The position numbers and the translations under genes were made by a program. Of a stretch of 64,000 bases of DNA, positions 37,346-48,800 are shown one piece after another. Origin of the DNA: Morchella semilibera (taxonomy: Eukaryota; Ascomycota; Pezizomycetes; Pezizales; Morchellaceae); NCBI GenBank assembly GCA_009192285.1, contig WBVU01000003.1:3689973-3753972 (forward strand). Reading direction: 5' to 3'. Under the pieces are notes generated by a model. That model made no database searches and had not been told where the DNA came from. It was given only the letters and a program-made list of their open reading frames with translations. Position 1 is the stretch's first letter, and each line of letters begins with the position of its first letter.

Positions 37346-38487
37346 TTTTTTGGGGTTTTTGCCTTTGGAGTTTCAGCTGGAGGGGGAGCCAGAAGAGGGG
37401 CTGTACTATAATGGACCATCATGATACTGGACTGGGTTGGAATAGGATAGGACTGGATTGGATTGGGGTTTTTTCTTCTTGTTCTTGTTTTTTTTTTTTT
37501 TTTCTATTCTCTTGTACATCTTATGTTTCGCACTAGCTCTTATTCTTCATCTTTACGATGGCCACTTTTCTTTTGTCTTTTTTACTTTTACTATTGGGTT
37601 TTGGGGGGTTTGGTTACTTATACGAACTGGCATTCTTCTTTTTTCTGCACATTCTTCACAAAGCGCCCGTTTATTCTTTCTTCTATCATTCTTGATATAC
37701 TTTCTTCTTTTCTTCCTTTGTTTTATTAACCACTTCTACCTTACTTCCTAACCATTAGTTAGTGCTTGCTAAGTATCAATTACTAAAAAAACTACCTTGA
37801 CTGGTGTTTTTATTTTTGCGACTATCATCTTACTGCTCTGATATCATGCCATGAATCCCATGAGTTCCATTCGCTCGCTTCTACAGTACTGCACTCCTGG
37901 CGCTTACAGTGGTTGTAATTGGAGGCTAGCTTGCCTCTTTTTTTTTTTTTGCCCTTTTGTTCTCTTGCCTTGCTCGATTGTCCTTTTCCCCTCACGGGTT
38001 TGCTTTTTTTTAACCGCCATTTTTTTTTTGATGCGGGCTCGTATTTCTAACTTGGGGGGTGTAGGAATGTGGTTCCCACTAGCTAGTCCATATAGCAAGC
38101 AGCGCATATAGTCTACTATATCGCCTACAATATTCTACATATCTAATACATAAAGTACAAATATCTAAATTCCCCCCCCCCCCCACACACACATTTAATC
38201 CAAACCACACGGCGAACCAGACTAGGCGGGTAGGTTATGTACGGTACTGTACATGTATGTATATGTATATATGCTGCACACTTGACTCGTCCTTCAGCCG
38301 GGATGGGAGGGGGGGGATGGTATGTGTATACTTACGGGGGTCTGCCGATGGATGGAGAAGGCGGGTAAAATCGAAGGGATGATGGGCGAGATTACATAGC
38401 CCCATTAATAGATTTTTTTCTTTTCTTTTCTTCTCTTTTTTTCCTTGGAGAAGGGGGGGGAGGGCGACTTCATGATGCTGGCTTCCT

Positions 38488-38509
38488 CACCACCACCACC
38501 ACCACCACC
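38488..38509. repeat. (CAC)n microsatellite
   Basis: Seven CAC units followed by CCC, in the long spacer. Confidence 0.9.
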
Positions 38510-39428
38510 CGGGGACCCTCGCTCTCCCCGTTTGGGGTATGGTGTGATGTGGTGCGGTGCTACGGACTGTGTGTGATGATGAATTTAGGGATATTTGTTT
38601 TGGTTTGTTTTGGTTTTCTTTTTGTTTATTCGTTTTTTTTTTGTTTACTCAGCAATGCCATGGGGGGGGAAAATAGGGTTTAGGTTTCGGGGGGTACGGA
38701 CGGACGGGGGACGGCGGTAATCATTATACAGGCTGAAGGTATGACGGGTTCCGTAGGACAATTAATTTGAAAATAGAATATCCTTTTTTTTCTTTCTATA
38801 GCTACGTAGCTACTGTTTTGTTTCTGGTGGTCGTATACCGTGGGTACCGTATGTACTCGGAGTTATTGTGTATACACCGGCCTCCGGTGGTTTTCTTGTT
38901 CTCTGGGCTGCAATTGGGGTAAATTGGCACCGTGGTGAATAAATAGGCAGAAAGGACGTTTCATGGAACCCCCCTATAGCATATACTACTATTAACTATC
39001 GTCGTTCGGCGCTGAGTTCTTCGAAGGAGGAGGAGGACGACGACGTTTGCCACACCGAAGGCAGGTCTAATATTTGAGATTCCCTACCGACCAGACCATA
39101 ATTGCTACATGTAGCCAAGTAAAGTAGGTAGGTACATGTATTTACCTACTCTAGCTAGCGCACAGGCCCCACCGTAATTCAGATCATTGATCATAGGGTT
39201 AGGTGAGTTTTCCCTAGCTACAACCAACAAATCAAAAAAGAAAGAAAAGAAAGACAACTCCCCGATTCCCCTACAACGCAGCATGGGCATCCCCTTCTCC
39301 GGGGAGCCGAAGAAGTGCCGTTGCCGCCCGAGCCCAGGGATACATGGAGTAGATAATTCAGGGGGGGGTGGTGGGGGGCGATTTTTTAATTCTTGCTCGT
39401 ACGTATATCCTCAGCTCTTGATGATAGC

Positions 39429-39446
39429 TACATGTATCTACATGTA
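39429..39446. repeat. Paired TACATGTA, 10-bp spacing
   Basis: Two TACATGTA octamers (39429-39436 and 39439-39446) lie exactly one helical turn apart, separated by TC. Confidence 0.85.
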
Positions 39447-42400
39447 CCTACTCCGTGGCCGGCGGCCATACATACTTACTTCATGCAGCAGATTTTTTTT
39501 TCTTCTTTCTGCCCCAGGGTAAAGGGATTGCATACAATAGTGTCATAGGTCATACCTAGGTGAATAGCTGGTCTGGTCTGTTCATTCCACGTTTTCTAGA
39601 GTGTGCGGACACCATACCCAGGAAACAGATCTGGCAAGCTTTAAGTCCGACCATCTACTCTAGTAGTAGCCTGTCTCCCAGACAAAAAAAAAACAAAGAA
39701 AGGAAAGCAAAAAAAACGGCATGGAAATTAAGACCATACCCCGCACTTGAACTTGTCTCTTCTCTGTCTAGAGTGAGTATATGTATGTAAGTATGTGTAG
39801 CTTCCTCGCTTCTCTGGGTTCCAAATTGCCGATTGGGCTGGATTGGGGGGGGGGGGGGGATGGGGATGGGGACGGCATCCCTCGTTGGTTCGTTGGAATT
39901 TAAACTGGTAGGCCAATCGAATCGATCATCAGAGCCAGTTAGCTAGAGAGGGGGCCGTTGTTTAAGGGGGGGGGGGTTGTTGGTTCCGTCGCGCGCAGGG
40001 TGCAGATGCTGGCGATTGGTGGGGTTAGTTAGTGTGTATTGGGGGAGAAGGAGCTAGGGTTTCTATTCTTACGGGAGGAGGGACCTCACGCGGACAAAAA
40101 TTGATCCTGAGGAGGAGGAGGGAGATTCGAGGTGGTGGTTGTGTGGAGTTTGGAACGGTAATATAAAAGTAAAACCTACATGCCTCTTATCCTAGATGGT
40201 GGCCAACAGATTCGCAATTGGGTAGATTCAATCAATCGGTCCTTCAAAGCACAATTTCAATCTACATGTAATGTATGTACCTAGCTACGTAGACTTACAT
40301 ATCCTTAGAGATAATACTGGGGTCCAGAGATGAGATAGGGATATCTATTTTCTGAAAGGCCATCTGCGCACACCCAATTCGGCGATAAAATATTTGTAGT
40401 AGTATCTATGTATCTACATATACCCATCTACCGTTACGTCCTCGTCCATCGGGAGCAGAACCCCGTCGATTTTCGTACGAAAACTCACAAACCCGCAACT
40501 TACCCGTTGGCGAGGATATCTCGGCGCCTAACTATGTAATCTTACTTGTCTCCCTCCTTTAATCAATAACACCAAACCTAACCCTCAAATCATGGGATGG
40601 GGGCCATCACATGAACCATCGAGGTAACTTCACATGTAGAGGGCACCCCCAGTTTTGTGTTTTGTGATCTTCCAGCCAATCGAAAAAAAAGTAGTTGTTC
40701 CTTGCGTGAGCTGGTTACTTCAGCCGGGTTGTGGTGGCTCAGCAGCACACACCACAGGCAGTGCAAGGGAGTCGCACAAAAGGGACCAGATCCTGTACGG
40801 TGGCGGTGGGGCAGCACCCTCGGTAATCTGGATCTGCGGTCTTGCTTGCTTCGACCGGTCTCCCCGAACAACAAACAAAAACCGCTGCACGGGGAAGCTA
40901 GGGAAACGTAAGTAACTGACCACGGGCTGCGGTGGTGATGATGATGATGGGTACATACGTAGGCGGACGTGTTTCTCCTGTTCGGTGACCAGTAGATAAT
41001 TTCTCGGCAATGGAATGTTCTAAATATTCATTCTCCCGCAGGCTGGGCAACAGCGGCCGGTGGGGATCGGCGGATCTGCGTGAAGCGAAATAGAAAATAT
41101 TAGACTCGATACAGATAGTTTACCCTGCTCTACTCTACACAGAGTATCAAGTCCACCGTGCGACAGCGAGATATTGGAAGGGACGGCGCAGCTGGTCGGG
41201 GATTGGAAACACGCCGACATGAGCTTTTAATTTGTTTATATGTGCTCTACTTGTGGAAAGATGTTTATCGAGATCTGGACTTGTATGACGTCAGGGTAGA
41301 TCTTTCTTACATGAACCCTGCATTCGTTGGGATTGGATAGACGCAGATCAGTTTGGAAGGCTTCGAGTGGATGCGAGAGGTTGCTCGATTGAGATCTACA
41401 GCCTTCTTGACCTTGGGGTGATTATGTTTTTTTTTAAGAATAGACATGAGTCTGATCATGAGTGAGTTCTTGAGTTTCCAAAGTTAGAATTCCAAGACTC
41501 TATAGCTGACTCATGGGGCAACAACCATAACACCTCTCGTTGCCTTAGTGCCCTGCTGCCATAAGTCATCTCCGTTATAAGTTATCGATATCATATCTTC
41601 ACTATATGCGTCCTCATTCTCGATCTTTAATTTTGGGCTTGGGCCGGTGAAAATTGGTAGAGGAGATCAGTTCTTCGTCTTATGTGACCGAGTGATATTA
41701 TGTGACCCGAAACCAGCCATTTCTGATGCCAAACGGCACCCAAAAGAGTAACTGCCAGCCATCCAATCTTTCCCTGTGTAGAAGTCTAGGGCAGGACGCG
41801 GGCCCGATAGTGGCCTCGTCGGATTTGGGCCTGTGAGCAGAAGCGCTGTCATATCCCTTAATCAGGCTTCGTGTAATCATTAAGCTCTGTGAGCACGTAC
41901 TTTTTCGCTAAGGGAGAGATAGTCGTGTTCCCCCCACCAGGAAAAGTGCAATTAGTGCTTACCCCGTGACTCACCCTTGGTTTTGGATCAGATACCGATT
42001 ATAATTCTTTGATGGGTAAGACGAACCGTAGCTAGGCGCTGGTGGTATTTGTGATCCATATTTCGGATTGGTTCGGCACAGTTGTAATTAGGGGGGTTTG
42101 TAGGTGTACCTAGTAAACTCGATGGCTGTAACCCTTTGCCTACCATGCTGTTTAAAGAATCTGTATACGAAAAGAGATGTCCATAAAGAGAAAACAAAGA
42201 GAGCATTATCCCGATAAGGAAAGAATGAGACCAAATAAGGGAAGATAAAGAAACAAAGGCTTTGCGCTGATTCGCCAGCTTCTTTTATCTGGAGACATAT
42301 CCCAGCAATTTTGAGGAGAAGAAGGGAGTGGAGGTTTCTTGAAAGCACTGGGACTGGAAAGGTTAGGTTGATGGCTAGCGTCTAGTGGCAGGGGCGGGTA

Positions 42401-43194
42401 ACGTAACAAGAGGACAGGAGTGCACTAGTTGGATAAGTATCTGTAGGACCACACCCGCCCCTCTTTTCCAGGACCTCAAGGCAAATGTCTGTTTAATCGA
42501 TAAGCGTCCAGAGCGACGGCGGCATATAATCCCGGATGGCTTACACCATCGCTCATGGCCAATGGATAAGTTTTGGGAGTTGAGCGGGACACGACTGTAT
42601 GTCCGTCCTGGTTCGAGATCACGAGTCTCCTTACCTGTTATCTATGAGTATTTATTTATGGATAACACCAACGAGGAGCGGCATATATATTGGCCGGGAA
42701 AATATTGTTTAAAGCTGAAGGATAAGTTTTATCGGTTTATATACACAGCCAATTGTGGCCCTTTTTTGATTCGCTTTTGCACGTAGTGCTTGGAAACGTG
42801 TTCTTTGGTGAGTAAAAGTTTTGATAATGTTACCAGAATTCTTGATTTGCTGATCGCTCGTAGAAGAAGGTTCCTAGGCATTCAATTGGTCTACAGATAT
42901 TCAAGGATGACTAGCTTGATCCTTCTAAAAAGCATGGAATACCAGAGAACTGCTCTTTGTTGGCAATTCTAGGACAACACCTATAGGAACATTCCTTGAC
43001 AAGAAGAGAGTTCTTGGGTGGAATGGGATAGTACCTAATATACTACGTACTTTACTGGCCAACCTACTTTAGTATCTCCCAGTGCCCAGTTCTTCCGCTA
43101 GTAGCAATTTAATGCGCTCTCGATCATTACCAGCAAATCCTTGCCTCAGTTAACCAAACGGGTAAAGTGGATATATCACATGATATTCACCAGC

Positions 43195-43208
43195 CACTGA
43201 CGTCAGTG
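43195..43208. promoter_or_regulatory. CRE palindrome upstream of MCU
   Basis: CACTGACGTCAGTG is a perfect 14-bp palindrome with the full TGACGTCA core, the consensus of ATF/CREB-type bZIP factors. It lies 165 bp upstream of the MCU start codon, and GTGAACAGTGAACAG follows. Direct regulation is inferred from position only. Confidence 0.6.
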
Positions 43209-43372
43209 AACAGTGAACAGGCCCGGGAAAAAAGACAGCAAACAAGCTCCCTGTAGCTTTAGCTTGTATATCGCTCAGTTGATCCATGATGGTGTTGCTC
43301 TTTACTGTCTCTGTTTATCAGGAGGAAGCTTTCACCATCATCCTTTTTTTTTTTTGATAGCTCAATTGAGTT

Positions 43373-44929
43373 ATGTCGCCGATTGTCTTACTGAGGGCTA
43401 CTGCTCCTACGCTCGCATTGAGACATGCGTCGAGATCACTGATATTAGTGCCTACATTACCACATACGAGCTTGATAATAAGCAGTGTCCGCACTTTCTC
43501 GGAAACTTCGTGTTTCCGGAAGGACTGGGATGATAAGAAAGAAGCTTATAACCATCATAAAAAGAAGGATAGGTATAAATGGGATGCAAGGAAAGGCGAA
43601 TCTCTCGCCAACGCCGAACCAGTACCATGGCATTACGAAAATGTCTCTATGCCTCCAGCAGCCAGGAAGACCAAGAAGGAATACAGTGTGGAAGATAAAG
43701 GTTAGCCAGATCATTTACCCCGTATATTCGGTGTCTCTAACCCTTACCTTACCCTCCAGGAAAGCTTCTATCAACACCCTCACGACTCTTCAAGCTCCTC
43801 CTACCCATCAGGAGGACCAACACCGAAAAGTACCATGACCACCAGCCCGCCGAGCCCCTCGCACTCCTAGTGCACCCCCGCCAACCCCTCTCCTACCTCG
43901 AACGCCTCATCCAATCCGAGCTCCCGCCCATCCAGCCGTCCGGCGGCGCCCCCGCCCGCCCACCCGAGATAACCTTCAAAGCTGTCAACGTCGGAGACGC
44001 CCTCATGTCGGAACGTGACTACGAGGGGAACGTCAGCAAGGTTGAGCTCACACTGCGCGGCGGCCACGGTGAGGGTGGCGTCGAGACCGGCGGCGGCCTC
44101 GGCAAACTCTCGACGGAGCCAAAGTCGGGCGAGGGCGGCATGGTCAGGTGGTCGACCAGCACGGAGCTGGGGGATTTTGTGAGGGATGCCGCGCGCGGGA
44201 GGGAGTTTGTGGTGGAGATTGAGGGCGGTGGGAGCGTGGCGGTGGGGGTGCCGAGCTTTAAGCAGCGCACGCACTACCAGCGCATGAAGCTGATGGAGAT
44301 CACGAGGGAGATTGCAGACTATGGGAGGCTCAAGTCGGAGTGCGATAAGTTGGCCGAGAGGGCCGCGCGCAGGATGGCGCTGGGCGGGTTTGGGGTGCTG
44401 GTGAGCTGGTGGGGGGGCGTTTGTTGGTTCACCTTTGGAGCGCAGGGGGTTGGGTGGGATGTTATGGAGCCGGTTACATATTTGATGGGGTATGACTATA
44501 GCCTGTCTGATAATTACTTTCCTGAGTGGAGTGGGACTAACAGGATGTTTGTGTAGGCTGAGTACGGTGATCCTAGGTTACCTGTGGTTCTTGTACCATA
44601 ATCGAGAAGTGTCATACCGGAATCTGATGCACATGACCATAAGCAAGCGGCAGATGAAGCTTTACACAGAGCGCGGATTCGACATTGAGCGTTGGGAAGA
44701 GCTAGTAAGTGATGGTCGATCACTACGGAGGGAGATCAGGAACATTGCGGACCAGTACGATGTCAAATGGGATGAGAAGAGCGACTCGGCAGGCGGAGAT
44801 AAGGTATTGAAGGTACTGAAGGAAGGGGATGAAAAGTCGAAAAAGAGCACTGAGGCTGTCGACGAAGACGAGGACGGCGAGGAGGACGTCGTGGAGATGG
44901 TTGAGGAGCAGAAAAAGAAGGCGTTGTAG
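43373..44929 (+). CDS. MCU: Mitochondrial calcium uniporter MCU
   Basis: Three exons (43373-43700, 43760-44489, 44557-44929) give 476 residues. The protein forms the Ca2+-selective channel of the inner mitochondrial membrane. A basic presequence (first 45 residues, ending near SVRTFSETS) comes first. The matrix domain and a coiled coil (MKLMEITREIADYGRLKSEC) follow. Transmembrane segment 1 leads to the selectivity-filter signature WDVMEP (Trp342, Asp343, Glu346), the fungal form of WDIMEP. The intron falls just after it, and transmembrane segment 2 is LSTVILGYLWFLYH. The tail is highly acidic. MCU is patchily kept in fungi and generally lacks MICU/EMRE partners (family knowledge). Exon 1 is AT-moderate whereas exon 2 turns sharply GC-rich. 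A CRE palindrome precedes the gene. Confidence 0.95.
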
Positions 44930-45207
44930 AGTTATTGGGTCATGTAGTATCACTCGGCTTATGGTTGGTGTTGATTCACTGTTTTAAAGGATTATGCTAT
45001 AGATGTAAAGTCTTGTATAGGTCGAAATACCCTAGATAGCTTTGATTGGCTCCGTGGTGTTTATGGCCGTTGTCTGGTTTGATTGGACTTGGAAGACAAA
45101 GGGGGCAATAGATTCCAACAGAATATATTTCAACACATATAGATTAAGCAAACCGGACCAGATCAGAAAAGACAAGACCAGACAAGACCAGACCAAAGCC
45201 ACACCAG

Positions 45208-45284
45208 GCAGTCCCAGTCCCAGTCCCAGTCCCAGTCCCAATCCCAGTCCCAAACCAAACCAAACCAAACCAAACCAAAGAAAA
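45208..45284. repeat. (CAGTCC)n and (CCAAA)n repeats
   Basis: About seven CAGTCC hexamers (one imperfect, CAATCC) run directly into CCAAA pentamers. Confidence 0.9.
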
Positions 45285-45374
45285 AAACCAAAACCAAATC
45301 GCCGCCACGCCACATAGATATCATAAAAAAAAACATCCCAACTAGCCTCTCTTTTTCTTCCCCCAAGGCTTCAT

Positions 45375-45413
45375 GTTATCGTTATCGTTATCGTTATCGT
45401 TATCGTTCATATC
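45375..45413. repeat. (GTTATC)n hexamer repeat
   Basis: About six GTTATC units, perfect, between MCU and the next gene. Confidence 0.9.
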
Positions 45414-45805
45414 GTTGGTGACCGTGGATCTTTAATGAACACAAACACACACACAGCGCCCCGATGATATTCACGCGGAAAAGAATAAAGAAAAAGGAAA
45501 AAGAAAGAAGAAAGGGGAATCGCCGTGATGGATAGATCAGGGGGTATGGTATGATGGGGTAATCATAAAAATGGATACAGGGGGGGAATAGGTAGAGAAG
45601 AAAAAAACCCGGGGCCCAAACAAAAGGAGGAATACACTAATTCGAAACGCAAGCCTAAAGTAAATAAACAGAGACCCAAGCAAAAACCAGGAACCAGGCC
45701 AAAAAAATAAACAAATAAATATAATAAAAAAAAACACCTCATAATATAAAAACAAATAATCAACCTGCAAAAAAAGAAAGAAAAGGTGCTAAAACCACGA
45801 GTACA

Positions 45806-48800
45806 TCACCCGCCAAAGCTACCGCCCCAATGCGCGGCCGGCATGCCCGCGATCGGAGTCCCAGCCCACATGCCATCAAAGCCATTTGGCGTGCCGGCGC
45901 TCTGCTGGGCGTGCGCCTGCTGCAGCGCGAACCAGGTGGGAGTTAGTGTGTGTGCGCTCGCCGGAGTCCCCGGCTGCCCGTATGCGCTCGCCAAGGCAGC
46001 CCAGGGGGCCGTCCCCAGTCCCGCAGCGCTCCCGTAGGTTGCCTGTTCGAGACTCATGCTCATTGTTGACGGGGGGCGGGTACCCTGCTGCGAGGATAGC
46101 AATGATCCAGAGATCAGGTTTTGCTGTTGAGCTTGCTGCTGGGCTTGCTGCTGGGCCTGCTGCTGCTGCTGGGCGGCGTGTTGGTGCTGGGCTTGTGCCT
46201 GCGCTTGCTGCTGGGCTGCTGCCTGCTGCTGCTGCTGGGCGGCGTGTTGGTGCTGGGCTTGTGCCTGCGCTTGCTGCTGGGCTGCTACCTGCTGCTGGTG
46301 CTGTTGCTGCAAGAGGCCTAAAGTCTCGGGTTTCGCAGTCCCAGAAGCGGGCCGGAAGAATCAGTGTTATAACTCCTTCTACCCTCACCGTTTGAAGCCC
46401 ACAAATGGGTTGTTTGGGGGTTCATGTGTGGCTGCATCAGCATCGGCCTCATCGGCCACGCACCTCCTCCCTCGCTTGCCAGTCTCTGTTCTGCGTTACC
46501 CATGGTCATGAATGCTGGCCTAACGGGTACACCCCCGGTGAAGGTTGCAGCAGAGTTGAGCGGTGGGTTGGGCGCATACACTGGCCCTCCGCCTAGAAAT
46601 GAAGATGGTCCGCTAGAAATTGGGCGCTGGAGGTAAGTTGCGTTCATAAGCGCCTCGTTAAGCTTCATCTGCTGGAACATATCCGCTTGGGCTTGGGCTT
46701 GAGCTTGAGCTTGGGCCTGTGCCTGCTGCTGTGCCTGCTGCTGAGTCTGCTGTTGCTGCTGCTGTGAGCTTACGTATCCTGCTGCCATGCTATGACTCCC
46801 CGGCCCAAGCGGTCCCACCGAGCGCATGCCGCCAACACTACCATAACGGATGGGGCCAATGTTTCCTCCACCGCTACTGCTAGGTAGCCCTATAGGCGGT
46901 TGGTAAGCCTGTGGGGGGAGGGCATAATTTAGATTCCTATCTGTAGTTGTGGTCGAAGGCCTGCTTGGTGGCTGCTGGGGTGGTGAGCGGGGATCTGCTT
47001 CGGAAGGACTCATTCCCGCCTGGCGACTTTTCATGCCAATAGGCTTCCGGAACCTTCCCACGGACACGCTTCCCCCCCCTGTACTTGGTCTCCCATTCGC
47101 CATCTGCCGTGGTGCCTGAAATCTCGGAAGCCGTGTCTTCATATCTAGTAAACGTTGTCTCATCGTCGTCCCTATCTACTGTCTGAAAATCGTAGTTATT
47201 CCTGTATCGCTGTGTGGGCTTGTGATGATTGAGGTTAAACTTGGGAGGGGGCTTTGGCAACGGAACAAACGGGTCACCAAGGGTTCGCAGGGGTCTTTGT
47301 GTATCAGTATGAATCTTCAGGGAGGGGCCACCACGATTCTGCCGAGGAGCTGGGCTGCCATCGCGGAGAAGGGGCGTGGTGGAGGCAGCGCTCCTTGATG
47401 TCCCCAGGACCGGGGTATCGCACTGACTAGGCTTTAGGTCCGCAAACGGATTCTCGACATCTACACCGTCCCTAGGCTGGTTATCATCGATATCTGAATC
47501 TTCATCATCAAGTCGTGCACCTTCGACCGAGCTCTCAATATCAGTTCTTAGATACGGCGAAAGACCACTCGTCTTCCGGGGTTCAGGTGCCGGGGGTGCC
47601 GGAGGTGGCGCCGGGGAACTAGCAGCATCTTCACCAAAGGAAAAAAAGGGTCTATCTTTCTTCTCGGGCAAAGGGTCACCCCCTTCCGAGAATACAGGCT
47701 GGTCACAGTCGCTCCCAATCTTCTCATCCTCTTCCTCCTCCCGGAGGTTTTCCAACCAGGGCCCACTGGGTCCGTCTCTAAAATACTGCTGCGCCATTCT
47801 CAGATGGTGAGTATCAGAAGGAGTATGTTGCAAAGCTGGTGGACTCTTTACAATTCCATCGGATAGCATCCACTTCCACCCTGGCTTGCCACCAATGAGA
47901 TGATTTGTCTGGTTCTCCGAGTCCTGTGCACGGTCTGCTTCCACGGAAGATGTAAGCACTATTGTCTCCATGAATAACTATCAGTCCCAAGAATTCTTGA
48001 AGAGAGACATACCTTCAAACAACCCGGCTATTTTCTCTTTACCCTTCCCCTTGTCGGCAGGTAAAGGTGAAAACAGATCATCAAACAGCCACGAATCCGA
48101 GCCACTAGAACCGCCTGTCCTCTTCCCCCCTTCCCTCTCCCTCTCCTCTTCTGTTCCTAGTAGCTTTTCCAGGTAGCTGTCGTCACTGAGTGGTTTGTTA
48201 TTAACTGGACCTCTCCTTGCACTATTTCCCGGTAGAAGCGGCTCCTTCTCGAGGGGCGTTGCAGGTACAGGCGACGAGGAAATTGCCAAACCAACACCCT
48301 CATCTTCCGGGTCGTCTTTGTAATGGTCCTCCTCATCCGTCACGTCCTCGACCATTACATGACGTTTTGGCATTGGGCGCTGGATGTTCTCCTTATTCTC
48401 GTCATCCTCTTCCGCGCTGTGTAGGTCCTCATTGATATCCAACCCGCCAAGTACCCTGTTGATCCTATCCAATTCCGCAGTAGGGTTAAATATATCGACC
48501 GTGCTTGGTGTGTCGACCTGTACGAGCTGCTCCTCCGGTGCCGGACCTAACGGCTCCCTGGATCTTACCGTCCCTGTCCCTGTACTCGTCGCCTTTAGCG
48601 GTTGGTGGCGATGCTGCTGCTGCTCCACAAACTCCTCGTCGTCATTGAACACCGGAACGCTATCCCACATTTCCGCCTCGCAATTCACCCTCAGCGTGAA
48701 GTTGTCGTTCCTCCACAGCTCACCCTCCCACATATCCTTCATGCTGTCACCGTCCCTCCCATGTAGAAACCTTAGCTTTAGCCTATTCCCCGAAGCAGCT

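Larger units (their letters stand above)
37346..43372. other. 6-kb spacer with repeats, no gene recognised
   Basis: It starts with a T-rich stretch that is probably the 3' UTR of the preceding gene. Poly-T, poly-G and poly-C runs, a (CAC)n tract (38488-38509), six TACATGTA octamers (38250, 39106, 39133, 39429, 39439, 40263) and telomere-like motifs (39194, 40575) follow. A TGACGTCA site occurs at 41286. An open frame at 42385-42786 has no family-like sequence. The last part holds the MCU promoter. Confidence 0.55.
44930..45805. other. Convergent spacer with hexamer repeats
   Basis: This 876-bp spacer lies between the 3' ends of MCU and the large low-complexity gene. It holds CAGTCC/CCAAA and CGTTAT repeats. 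Its A-rich right half (45480-45780) is probably the 3' UTR of the minus-strand gene. Open frames such as Gly-Leu repeats are artefacts of the hexamers. Confidence 0.65.

Noticed and set aside
42385-42786. 133-codon plus-strand open frame before MCU
   Set aside because: No recognisable motif, no linked exon and no codon bias; probably chance.
45032-45366. Open frames encoding Gly-Leu and Asp-Trp repeats
   Set aside because: They are translations of the CAGTCC hexamer repeat, not proteins.
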